This document shows, in pieces, positions 1 to 6,110 of a stretch of 13,835 nucleotides of DNA. Source of the stretch: an uncultured Acidobacteriota bacterium (GTDB lineage: Bacteria > Acidobacteriota > Terriglobia > Bryobacterales > Bryobacteraceae); NCBI GenBank assembly GCA_937952345.1, contig CALFYN010000024.1:1-13835 (forward strand). The letters run 5' to 3'. Each line of letters opens with the position of its first letter. The first letter of the stretch is position 1. The position numbers and the translations under genes were made by a program. The notes under the pieces are model-generated. The model saw only the letters and a program-made list of their open reading frames with translations, was not told where the DNA came from and ran no database searches.

Positions 1-334
1 GCTCCCGCGTTGCTTTCGCCAGCGCATAGGTAAAGCAGTCCCCAAAGTTCAGCCCGGCAGGGTGGCGCGTTTTGCCGAAGAGTTGGAAGGCTTGCCGTGC
101 AAGAAGGGCTTGTTGGACGGTGACCGGCTCCAGTTGAATGGAAAAGTCATCGAGAAAGGAGTCCAGCATGGCACGCCTTACTGCGTCGGTTCTGCGGTCG
201 ATGGTAATGGAAGCTTCCAGGTAGCTTGCAACCGAGAGTCGAACAACTGAAGCCTCTTCGATGGCCCGTGCGAACGGGCCAGCCTCGGGCTCAAGGAACA
301 GAATTGACAGCAACGCGGAAGTGTCCAGGATCAC
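1..334 (-). CDS. vapC: VapC-type PIN-domain toxin, partial (cut by left window edge)
   Basis: Probable toxin of a type II toxin-antitoxin pair. PIN-domain VapC proteins are Mg-dependent RNases that cleave tRNA or rRNA when their antitoxin is lost. I read 111 codons from a GTG start at 332-334, beginning V-I-L-D-T-S-A-L-L. The PIN acids are visible: Asp4 in LDTSA, Glu40 in SYLEAS and Asp99 in the signature LNFGDCFTYALA. Members are usually about 130 residues, so only the extreme C-terminus is missing. The GTG start overlaps the antitoxin stop in a GTGA arrangement, typical of translational coupling in vapBC operons. The closest style is the rhizobial/mycobacterial VapC group paired with Rv0623-like antitoxins. 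The RNA target cannot be told from sequence. The family call is firm. Confidence 0.9.
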   Translation of the reverse strand, partial: MILDTSALLSILFLEPEAGPFARAIEEASVVRLSVASYLEASITIDRRTDAVRRAMLDSFLDDFSIQLEPVTVQQALLARQAFQLFGKTRHPAGLNFGDCFTYALAKATRE

Positions 335-585
335 TTCGGGAGACCATCCTCTCCGTAGAGTTCGGCATGGTCTTCGGAATGGATGCCAGCGGGGAGTCCG
401 GCAGCGAATCTCTTGGCAAAAGCTAGAATTCGGTCAGATTTTCGGATCGCGCCGTGTTTGGCACGTTCCGATTCCAGGCGATCCTCGAGAGCTCGAATCA
501 CCGCTGTTGTGAGCGATTCGCCGGTTAGTTTGGACAGCTCATTCGCTAGTTCATGCGCTCGCGGATTCTTTAGATTGAGGCTCAC
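331..585 (-). CDS. vapB: VapB-type antitoxin (Rv0623 / PSK-operon transcription factor-like)
   Basis: This 84-residue protein is the probable antitoxin to the PIN toxin that follows it. The N-terminal part (about residues 1-40, MSLNLKNPRAHELANELSKL onward) matches the ribbon-helix-helix-like DNA-binding region of the Rv0623 family. The acidic tail ending in ELYGEDGLPK is the usual toxin-wrapping segment. The start is GTG at 583-585 and overlaps the stop of the upstream sigma-factor gene; the stop overlaps the toxin start. No good Shine-Dalgarno is correctly spaced: GGAGG lies about 12 bases upstream. TAGAAT lies exactly 6 bases upstream, so the module may be transcribed from its own leaderless promoter inside the end of the sigma gene. 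Antitoxins of this type usually repress their own operon. Confidence 0.88.
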   Translation of the reverse strand: MSLNLKNPRAHELANELSKLTGESLTTAVIRALEDRLESERAKHGAIRKSDRILAFAKRFAAGLPAGIHSEDHAELYGEDGLPK

Positions 586-1565
586 TCTACCATTCTACCT
601 CCAGCGGGAGGACTGGTAGAATCGGTCAAGTGGAGGGGCAGCCCAAATTGGGGGAACAGCGTCTGCGTATCCAGGAATGAGTTCCAGCCGGCGATGCGGT
701 CACTTTTGAGTTCCAGAACCACCAGAGCCCACGGCATGTGGCCACCATCGGGATGGGCGCGGTACTGGCCGAAGGCGGGTGAGCCGCAGGCCGCAGTGGG
801 GATGAGGCGGGAGCCGCGGCAGCCCTTGCCATGGCCGAGCAGCCAGTCGTGTACCGATTGCGGACCCCGCAGCCACAGTGCATACGGGGGCATGGAGAAC
901 GTGGCGTCCTCGTGCAGCAGGGAAACGAGGGCATCGACGTCGTAGGCGTGGAACGCATCGACATAGCGATCGAGGAGTTTTTCCTGCGAGGCGGATAGCT
1001 CGGCGGGGACTTCCGTGTGGCGGACCGCGAGCGTGACGCGAGCGCGTTGCAGGGCGCTGTTGACAGCGGCAGCGGAGATAGCAAGGCTTTCCGCGACGTC
1101 CGCGGCGCTAAATCCGAGCACTTCCATGAGCAGCAGAATAGCCCTCTGCCGCGGTGGTAGGTGCTGGAGGGCGGCGACGAAAGCGAGGCGGATACTCTGC
1201 TTGAGGATGGCTCTTTCGGCGGGGTCGGCATCAGCGGGCAGAGCGCGGGCATCAGGAACGGGTTCGAGCCAATGCGTGCGCGGGAGTTGGATCAATTCCG
1301 TATCCACGGTGCCGGCCGGGGAATTGCTCATGGGGCGGAAGCGGCGCTCTTTGCTGGAAAGCTGATCGAGGCAGACGTTGGTGGCGATGCGGTACAGCCA
1401 GGTGCGGAGCGCGGCGCGGCCATCAAAGCTATCCGATGCGCGCCAGGCTCGGAGCATGGTTTCCTGCACGGCATCGTCGGCGTCGGCAATGGAGCCGAGC
1501 ATGCGATAGCAGTGGCCGGTGAGCGCGGTGCGGTGCTGCTCGAACTGATCCACCGGGGCGGGCAT
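582..1565 (-). CDS. SigG-like ECF sigma factor with C-terminal SnoaL-like domain
   Basis: RNA polymerase sigma factor of 327 residues, much longer than a minimal ECF sigma. Region 2 lies at about residues 8-75 (HCYRMLGSIADADDAVQETM, then AALRTWLYRIATNVCLDQL). Region 4 lies at about 118-180 (LPPRQRAILLLMEVLGFSA, AISAAAVNSALQRAR). The linker carries WLEPVPD at 99-105, typical of the SigG/TIGR02960-like group. Residues about 195-312 form a SnoaL/NTF2-like fold, which in related ECF groups modulates sigma activity in place of a separate anti-sigma; none is encoded here. The ATG follows the ntrX-like stop by 3 bases, with AAGGA 7 bases before it, so co-translation with the two-component genes is likely. 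The last codons contain the putative vapBC promoter. The signal sensed is unknown. Confidence 0.9.
   Translation of the reverse strand: MPAPVDQFEQHRTALTGHCYRMLGSIADADDAVQETMLRAWRASDSFDGRAALRTWLYRIATNVCLDQLSSKERRFRPMSNSPAGTVDTELIQLPRTHWLEPVPDARALPADADPAERAILKQSIRLAFVAALQHLPPRQRAILLLMEVLGFSAADVAESLAISAAAVNSALQRARVTLAVRHTEVPAELSASQEKLLDRYVDAFHAYDVDALVSLLHEDATFSMPPYALWLRGPQSVHDWLLGHGKGCRGSRLIPTAACGSPAFGQYRAHPDGGHMPWALVVLELKSDRIAGWNSFLDTQTLFPQFGLPLHLTDSTSPPAGGRMVE
592..622 (-). promoter_or_regulatory. Candidate vapBC promoter/operator inside the end of the sigma gene
   Basis: ATTCTACC (592-599) and GGTAGAAT (615-622) are perfect inverted repeats. Between and overlapping them is CCTCC-AGCG-GGAGG (598-611). 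On the minus strand the inner copy supplies TAGAAT (592-597), exactly 6 bases before the antitoxin GTG. The dyad thus covers a possible -10 element, where antitoxin or toxin-antitoxin complexes usually bind. It lies entirely in the last codons of the sigma-factor gene. Confidence 0.5.
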
Positions 1566-1568
1566 CGC

Positions 1569-2930
1569 TTAATCCTTGTCGATGCCGAGGGCCTTCATCT
1601 TGCGATAGAGATTGCTGCGCTCGAGACCGAGCAGTTCCGCGGCGCGGGAGACGTTGCCTTTCGTTTCTTCGAGCTTCTTGAGGATATAGTCGCGCTCGGC
1701 GGCTTCGCGGACATCCTGGAGGCTGGCGAATTGATCCACAGGCTTTTCGGCGGCGCTGCGCTTGGCCGGGTTGAGCGGGATGTGGCGGGCATCGATGTGC
1801 GCTTGCGGATTCATGATGACGATGCGCTCCATGAGGTTCTTCAATTCGCGCACGTTGCCAGGCCAGTGGTAGTCCTGCAAGACCGCGTAAGCCTCGGCGG
1901 TGAGTTCCTTGGGTTTGCGCCCGTAGGCGGTGGTGAAGCCTTTGAGGAAATGGGCGGCGAGCACGGGGATGTCTTCCATGCGCTCGCGCAGCGGGGGAAC
2001 GGAGAAGGGAATAACGTTGAGGCGGTAGAAGAGATCTTCGCGGAAGTTGCCGCGCTCGATTTCGAGTTCGAGGTTCTTGTTGGTGGCGGCGATGACACGC
2101 ACATCGACCTGCACGAACTCACCCGCGCCGAGCGGTTCGAAGCGTTGCTCTTCAAGAACGCGGAGCACCTTGGCTTGCGTGCGCAGGCTCATGTCGCCGA
2201 CTTCGTCGAGGAAGAGCGTGCCGCCGTGGGCCTTTTCGAATTTTCCGGTCTTGTCTTCATGCGCGCGGGCGATGCTACCTTTGCGATGGCCGAAGAGTTC
2301 GCTTTCGATCATCTCTTCGGGGATGGTGGCGCAATTGACCTCGATGAAAGGCTCGCCGGAGCGGGGACTGAGGGCGTGAATGGCGTGCGCCACCAGTTCC
2401 TTGCCGGTGCCGCTTTCGCCGTAGATGAGCACGCGCCCGTTGGTGCCGGCCATCAGCTTCAACTGCTGCCGGAGCGCTTTCATGGGAATGCTGTCGCCGA
2501 TGATTTCCGGGCCGGGGCCGGATTCCTCGCGCAGGCGGTGTACTTCGAGTTCCAGCTTGCGCTGCTGGACGGCGTTCTTCACGGTGACCGTGATTTTCTG
2601 GATGGTGAGAGGCTTTTCGAGGAAATCGAAGGCGCCGAGTTTGGTGGCGCGCACGGCGGTTTCGATGTTGCCGTGGCCAGAGATCATGACTACGGTGGGG
2701 CGGTCTTCGAGGGGGATTTCCTGAATGCGATGGAGGGCTTCGAGGCCGTCGATGCCAGGTAACCAGATGTCCATGAGCACGACATCATAAGGATGCCTGG
2801 CGATCTCGGCGAGGCAGTCTTCGGCAGACTCCACCGCGTGGACATCGTAGTTTTCGTCTTCGAGAACGCCGATGAGGGATTGGCGAATGCCGGGCTCATC
2901 ATCCACCACAAGGACACGGTAACGCTTCAT
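1569..2930 (-). CDS. ntrX: NtrX-like response regulator (AAA+ enhancer-binding type) with degenerate GAFTGA loop
   Basis: Cytoplasmic response regulator, 453 residues, full length for the NtrC/NtrX family. The receiver domain (1-120) has acidic D10/D11, phospho-acceptor D54, S84 and K106. The AAA+ domain (about 143-370) has Walker A GESGTGKE at 171-178, Walker B GTLFLDEVGD at 237-246, FREDLFYRLNV near 296-306 and WPGNVREL at 356-363. A Fis-type helix-turn-helix lies at 426-449 (NVSRAAELLGLERSNLYRKM). The loop that should read GAFTGA is GSIARA at 218-223, with no indel. The Phe and Thr needed for sigma-54 contact are therefore replaced, while ATPase motifs look intact. The ATG overlaps the kinase stop (ATGA). 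Phosphorylation by the neighbouring NtrY-like kinase is the obvious expectation. The symbol reflects resemblance; orthology is not proven. Confidence 0.93.
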   Translation of the reverse strand: MKRYRVLVVDDEPGIRQSLIGVLEDENYDVHAVESAEDCLAEIARHPYDVVLMDIWLPGIDGLEALHRIQEIPLEDRPTVVMISGHGNIETAVRATKLGAFDFLEKPLTIQKITVTVKNAVQQRKLELEVHRLREESGPGPEIIGDSIPMKALRQQLKLMAGTNGRVLIYGESGTGKELVAHAIHALSPRSGEPFIEVNCATIPEEMIESELFGHRKGSIARAHEDKTGKFEKAHGGTLFLDEVGDMSLRTQAKVLRVLEEQRFEPLGAGEFVQVDVRVIAATNKNLELEIERGNFREDLFYRLNVIPFSVPPLRERMEDIPVLAAHFLKGFTTAYGRKPKELTAEAYAVLQDYHWPGNVRELKNLMERIVIMNPQAHIDARHIPLNPAKRSAAEKPVDQFASLQDVREAAERDYILKKLEETKGNVSRAAELLGLERSNLYRKMKALGIDKD

Positions 2931-4969
2931 GCCTTGGCCTCGACGGGAGACCAGTCGGCGTCGGCCACGGCGGCGGCGGGGATGTCGATGAGGAATCGTG
3001 TCCCGGCGGGTTGATTATCTTCGACACGAATCTGGGCGTGATGCTCGGCGAGGATGTGGCTGACGATGGCCAGCCCCAATCCGGTGCCGCGGCCCTTGGT
3101 GGAAAAGTAGGGCAAGAACAGCTTCTCCTTGTCTTCGGGGGAAACTCCGCAGCCGGTATCGGCGACGGTGAGCTCGATGCTTTCGGGAGTGACGGCGCGG
3201 GTGGAAACAACGATGCGGCGGACGAGGGAATCCTGCATGGCCTCGGCGGCGTTATCGACCAGGTTCACGATGACGCGTTTGAACTGCTCGCGGTCGAGCT
3301 TGACGGCGGGCAGGTCGCGGGCGAGGTCGGCGACGAGTTCGATGGACGGCATGCGGTCTTGAAATACGGCGAGGGCGTTGAGCACGACTTCGTTGAGATC
3401 GCTGGTGGCCAGTTGGGCGGCGGGGAAGCGGGCGAACTGGGCGAACTCATCGACGAGCGCCTTGACGGATTCCACCTCGCCGAGGATGGTCTGGCAGCAA
3501 TCGCGCAGGACGCGGCTCGATTCGGGCGGGATGCCGAGCCGGTCGAGCTGGCGCACGACACGTTCGGCACAGAGGGCAATGGGCGTCAACGGGTTCTTGA
3601 TTTCGTGGGCGATGCGGCGGGCCACTTCATGCCAGGCGGCGGCTTTCTGGGCACGCAGCAATTCGCTGGTGTCCTCGATGACGAGAACAAACCCGGAGGT
3701 CGCCTTTTGTTCGAGGGCGGCGACGGTGACGGCGAGGTGGACCATCTGGCGGTCGAGGCGGAAATCGAGTTGGCGCGAGGCCACGCCGGTGCGGCGGGCG
3801 CGGTTCATGAGGTAGTGGATCTCAGTGGCTTCGTCGGCGGGCAGCAGCTTGTCGATGGAGGCGTGGCGGTCTGGGCGGAGGGAAGGGAAGATGCGCTTCA
3901 GGGCCTGATTGTAGCGGAGGATCTTGCCGTCGGGAGACATGGAGATGACGCCGCTGGGGATGCTTTCGAGGATGGCTTCGGTGAAGCGGCGGCGGCGTTC
4001 GAGTTCGCGGCTGTTGGCATCGAGATCGTGCGTCATCTGATTGAAGGCGCGGACGAGGACGCCCAATTCATCGAGCGCGGTCATGTTGATGCGGTGTTCG
4101 AGATTGCCCTTGCGGACCTCTTCGGCAGCATCGAGGATGGCGAGAATGGGATCGCTGATCTGGCGCGCCATGAACTGCGCGATCCAGGTGGCGACGAAGA
4201 GAATAAACAGCGTGATCAGCGCCAGCAACAGGATGTAGAGATTGCGAAAATCCTTGCGGCGCGTGGCGAGTTCGTCGTAGTCGGCGACTTGCTTGGCGAT
4301 CTCCTTTTGCTTGTCGGAGAAGTCGAGCGGCATGACGATGCGGACGAGAAGTTGCGCCTCCTGGCCATAGTTGGCATGGCCTTCCACGGTGCGGGTGCTG
4401 GCCTGTTTCGGCGGGCCGCAGAGGAAGTAAGGCGATCCTGTGGCGGGTTTGACCCAAGCCTGCTCGACATCCTGCTGCTTGCAGATGCGCGCGATGTTGG
4501 GGGAGCCGGCCGGTTGTTCAGCGAGCATCTGGGCGACAAGATTGGCCCGGCTCTGCGATTCCAGATCCATGGCCACGCCGACCTCGATGAGGTTCCAGCG
4601 GATGTTCATGGCGGGGCGTGTGAACCAGCGGTCGAGGGTGCGATTGAGGACGGAGACGCTGAACAGAACAAGGAACAGGACGGGCATGACGCTGAGCGCC
4701 ATGGCACCAAACACGAGGCGCGATTTGATGCGCGAGCCTTCTTTGTTGCGCTGGCGTTCGACGTAGAGCTTGAGTGCCGTGCGCAGCAGCATGAAGCTGA
4801 GCGTGACGGTGAGCAGGAAGACGAATGTGGAGACCGCCCAGAAGACGTAAGTCTGGGGAGTGCTGGTGGGGGCGAATTCGCCGAAGTCGAAGGAAACCTG
4901 CCAGACGATCAGCGTCACCAGAATGGCGAGGAGGACAAGGCCGGTACCGAAAAGAAGGCGTTTCCTCAT
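2927..4969 (-). CDS. ntrY: NtrY-like membrane sensor histidine kinase
   Basis: Membrane sensor kinase of 680 residues with the NtrY layout. Hydrophobic segments lie near residues 7-25, 42-64, 86-108 and 244-266. A periplasmic loop spans about 110-243 and a HAMP domain about 265-322. A PAS domain lies at about 328-435 (ILESIPSGVISMSPDGKILRYN). The HisKA H-box is HEIKNPLTPI with His455, followed by HATPase_c with N-box NLVDNAAEAM (Asn573), G1 box DTGCG at 604-608 and G2 box GRGTGLGL at 626-633. All catalytic motifs are intact. NtrY/NtrX pairs are linked in other bacteria to nitrogen metabolism, envelope or redox control; which applies here cannot be read. The start ATG (4967-4969) has no obvious Shine-Dalgarno, but a TATAAT and a hairpin lie upstream. 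The antisense strand is open over nearly the whole gene, which I treat as a codon-bias artefact. Confidence 0.94.
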   Translation of the reverse strand: MRKRLLFGTGLVLLAILVTLIVWQVSFDFGEFAPTSTPQTYVFWAVSTFVFLLTVTLSFMLLRTALKLYVERQRNKEGSRIKSRLVFGAMALSVMPVLFLVLFSVSVLNRTLDRWFTRPAMNIRWNLIEVGVAMDLESQSRANLVAQMLAEQPAGSPNIARICKQQDVEQAWVKPATGSPYFLCGPPKQASTRTVEGHANYGQEAQLLVRIVMPLDFSDKQKEIAKQVADYDELATRRKDFRNLYILLLALITLFILFVATWIAQFMARQISDPILAILDAAEEVRKGNLEHRINMTALDELGVLVRAFNQMTHDLDANSRELERRRRFTEAILESIPSGVISMSPDGKILRYNQALKRIFPSLRPDRHASIDKLLPADEATEIHYLMNRARRTGVASRQLDFRLDRQMVHLAVTVAALEQKATSGFVLVIEDTSELLRAQKAAAWHEVARRIAHEIKNPLTPIALCAERVVRQLDRLGIPPESSRVLRDCCQTILGEVESVKALVDEFAQFARFPAAQLATSDLNEVVLNALAVFQDRMPSIELVADLARDLPAVKLDREQFKRVIVNLVDNAAEAMQDSLVRRIVVSTRAVTPESIELTVADTGCGVSPEDKEKLFLPYFSTKGRGTGLGLAIVSHILAEHHAQIRVEDNQPAGTRFLIDIPAAAVADADWSPVEAKA

Positions 4970-4981
4970 AGGTGCTGAGGG

Positions 4982-5001
4982 ATGGGTCTGTCTAGACCCA
5001 T
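4982..5001 (-). promoter_or_regulatory. Perfect 8-bp dyad at the start of the ntrY leader
   Basis: ATGGGTCT and AGACCCAT are exact reverse complements separated by 4 bases. The dyad lies 12 bases upstream of the ntrY start codon. If the TATAAT at 5008-5013 is used, the dyad would occupy roughly the first 20 transcribed bases. No T-run follows on either strand, so an intrinsic terminator is unlikely. It could be an operator overlapping the start point or a 5'-end hairpin that stabilises the mRNA. Confidence 0.5.
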
Positions 5002-5007
5002 TGCTCG

Positions 5008-5013
5008 ATTATA
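5008..5013 (-). promoter_or_regulatory. Candidate -10 element (TATAAT) for ntrY
   Basis: The minus strand reads TATAAT at this position, 38 bases before the ntrY ATG, in the 69-base gap between the pilZ stop and ntrY. The hexamer 17 bases further upstream (GGGCTT) is a poor -35, so the call rests on the -10 alone. If used, the ntrY-ntrX-sigma chain has its own promoter separate from pilZ. Confidence 0.45.
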
Positions 5014-5031
5014 CCGGCTGGCAGTGCGGAA

Positions 5032-5050
5032 AGCCCGGCTATTGCGGGCT
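5032..5050 (-). other. Weak hairpin overlapping the pilZ stop codon
   Basis: AGCCCG and CGGGCT pair across a 7-base loop that includes the pilZ stop region (TAG at 5039-5041). On the minus strand the stem is followed only by TTTCC, a poor T-run. It may be a weak terminator or attenuator between pilZ and ntrY, or have no function. Confidence 0.25.
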
Positions 5051-5380
5051 GAGGTTGGCCGTACGGAACTCGTACTGCTGGATTTCCATCGCGGCCTTGC
5101 CGTCTTCGAAGCGAACGATGCGGCCGCGGGCGACGAGCCGGAGAGAGCATTTGGCGTTGAGCTGCGCCGGCCAGTTGATGGCCACTTCCAGGCGGCGTCC
5201 TGGAATGAGCAGTTTTTCCGTGGTGAACAGCACGCCAGTGCTGCTGATGTTCACGGTTTTGCCCAGGCCACCTTCGTCTGCGCTCTTCTTGCTGAGTACT
5301 TTGTAACGTACTTCACGTTCAATTGGGAAGCGGTCGGCTGCTCGCCGTTCGCTCGATGGTTTATTCGCTAGTGTGACCAT
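5039..5380 (-). CDS. PilZ-domain protein, probable c-di-GMP receptor
   Basis: Single-domain protein of 113 residues. It has both halves of the PilZ c-di-GMP signature: an arginine motif RRAADR at residues 12-17 (R13-x3-R17) and N-x-S-x-x-G at 44-49 (NISSTG), followed by the beta strand GVLFTT. Such small stand-alone PilZ proteins bind cyclic di-GMP and act by contacting partner proteins; the partner cannot be read here. No signal peptide or membrane segment is seen, so it is probably cytoplasmic. It lies upstream of the ntrYX chain on the same strand, separated by 69 bases holding a putative promoter, and is divergent from the ridA-like gene. The start at 5380 gives the expected short N-terminal tail before the arginine motif. 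Confidence 0.88.
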   Translation of the reverse strand: MVTLANKPSSERRAADRFPIEREVRYKVLSKKSADEGGLGKTVNISSTGVLFTTEKLLIPGRRLEVAINWPAQLNAKCSLRLVARGRIVRFEDGKAAMEIQQYEFRTANLSPQ

Positions 5381-5557
5381 GTTTTCCGTTACCTGGACGT
5401 TTGTGCATTCCCAGAATGCCTTCGATTACACGTGTGTGCAATGGTTACTTGGATGGATTTGACGGTAGTACTGGGGTACGCCTTCTTTTGTACCGCTTCG
5501 TGGGAGGGGGCGGGACTAGCGGCCCGTCCATGGGGACCATGCAGTATCATTGCCATT
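5381..5557. promoter_or_regulatory. Divergent intergenic region between pilZ and the ridA-like gene
   Basis: This 177-base stretch is the longest gene-free part of the window. On the minus strand TGTAAT at 5425-5430 is a possible -10 for pilZ and overlaps the 8-base palindrome ACACGTGT at 5428-5435. On the plus strand TATCAT at 5545-5550 lies 7 bases before the RidA ATG. GGTAC at 5475-5479 and GTACC at 5490-5494 form a short inverted repeat of unknown meaning. No convincing -35 partner was found for either direction. Nothing here looks like a gene. Confidence 0.4.
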
Positions 5558-6007
5558 ATGACTTTGCGAAACCTCTGCATGATTTTGACCTTGACGGCGG
5601 CGCTCGTTCCGGCGGCGCTGGCACAGAAGAAGGTGATTCAAACGCCGAACACGGCGCCGGGCCGGCCCTTCAGCTCCGCGCTGATGGTGGGGAACACGTT
5701 GTATGTATCCGGAATGGTCGGGCGCACGCCGGACGGCAAGATTCCAGAGAGCTTTGAAGCCGAGGTGAAACAGACGCTGGACAATATTTTGGAGGTGGTG
5801 AAAGTGGCGGGGATGAGCTTCGCCGATGCGGTGGCGGTGCAGGTGTACTTGACGGACATGACGCTGTTTGACCGGATGAACAAGGTGTACATGGCGGCGT
5901 TTCCGGAGCCGCGGCCGACGCGGACGACGGTAGGGATATCGAAGCTGGTGGGGACGTCGAAGATTGAGATTACGGTGACGCTGGTGAAGGGCGCGGGCGG
6001 GAAGTAG
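5558..6007 (+). CDS. RidA/YjgF-family protein with signal peptide (exported)
   Basis: Protein of 149 residues. RidA-family enzymes hydrolyse reactive enamine/imine intermediates to ketoacids and ammonia; most are cytosolic and about 125-130 residues. Here a hydrophobic leader (MTLRNLCMILTLTAALVPAA) ends in ALA-Q, a credible signal-peptidase I site near residue 23. The RidA core follows: GNTLYVSGMVG near 45-55, VKVAGMSFADAV near 82-92, Arg122 in RTTVGISKL (the carboxylate-binding arginine position) and Glu137 in KIEITVTL. I chose ATG 5558 because it starts cleanly at the signal peptide; a farther start at 5432 in the same frame would bury it. TATCAT lies 7 bases before the ATG. The protein probably acts in the periplasm, where its substrate is unknown. 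Confidence 0.9.
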   Translation: MTLRNLCMILTLTAALVPAALAQKKVIQTPNTAPGRPFSSALMVGNTLYVSGMVGRTPDGKIPESFEAEVKQTLDNILEVVKVAGMSFADAVAVQVYLTDMTLFDRMNKVYMAAFPEPRPTRTTVGISKLVGTSKIEITVTLVKGAGGK

Positions 6008-6026
6008 AGGACCACCCTGGCTTTAG

Positions 6027-6060
6027 GGCGCGAGCGCTGATGCTGATTCAGCCTCGCGCC
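6027..6060. terminator. Hairpin between convergent ridA-like and DUF4440 genes
   Basis: GGCGCGAG (6027-6034) pairs perfectly with CTCGCGCC (6053-6060). An inner stem GCTGA/TCAGC (6036-6040 and 6048-6052) closes a 7-base loop, with one bulged C at 6035. It lies 19 bases after the ridA stop and 50 bases after the end of the convergent gene. No T-run follows on either strand, so it is a candidate bidirectional terminator or 3'-end protector, not a classical intrinsic terminator. Confidence 0.55.
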
Positions 6061-6110
6061 AATTGAAGGTAAGGGCTTCCTTCTGGCTGCATTGTCACCA
6101 GGAGGGTACC

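Noticed and set aside
62..619. Several small plus-strand frames opposite vapB and vapC
   Set aside because: All are shadows of the minus-strand toxin-antitoxin genes and lack any recognisable sequence.
1161..2762. 533-codon open frame antisense to the ntrX-like and sigma-factor genes
   Set aside because: Same artefact: it crosses the junction of two well-supported genes and shows no domain of its own.
1569..2930. Possible frameshift or indel causing the odd GAFTGA region
   Set aside because: Residues on both sides align to the NtrC family without any gap and the frame stays open, so it is substitution rather than frameshift.
3011..4978. 655-codon open frame on the plus strand, antisense to the ntrY-like gene
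   Set aside because: It mirrors the histidine kinase codon for codon. Its product is low-complexity (rich in Gly, Ala, Asp, Glu) with no recognisable domain, while the minus strand encodes a kinase with all motifs intact. GC-rich third positions explain the open antisense frame.
5459..5494. TTGACG at 5459-5464 as a -35 for the ridA-like gene
   Set aside because: No -10-like hexamer lies 16-18 bases downstream, and the plausible TATCAT at 5545 is far too distant.
5432..5557. 42-residue N-terminal extension of the RidA-like protein
   Set aside because: It would place a long tail before a clear signal peptide. The ATG at 5558 begins the leader and has a TATCAT 7 bases upstream.
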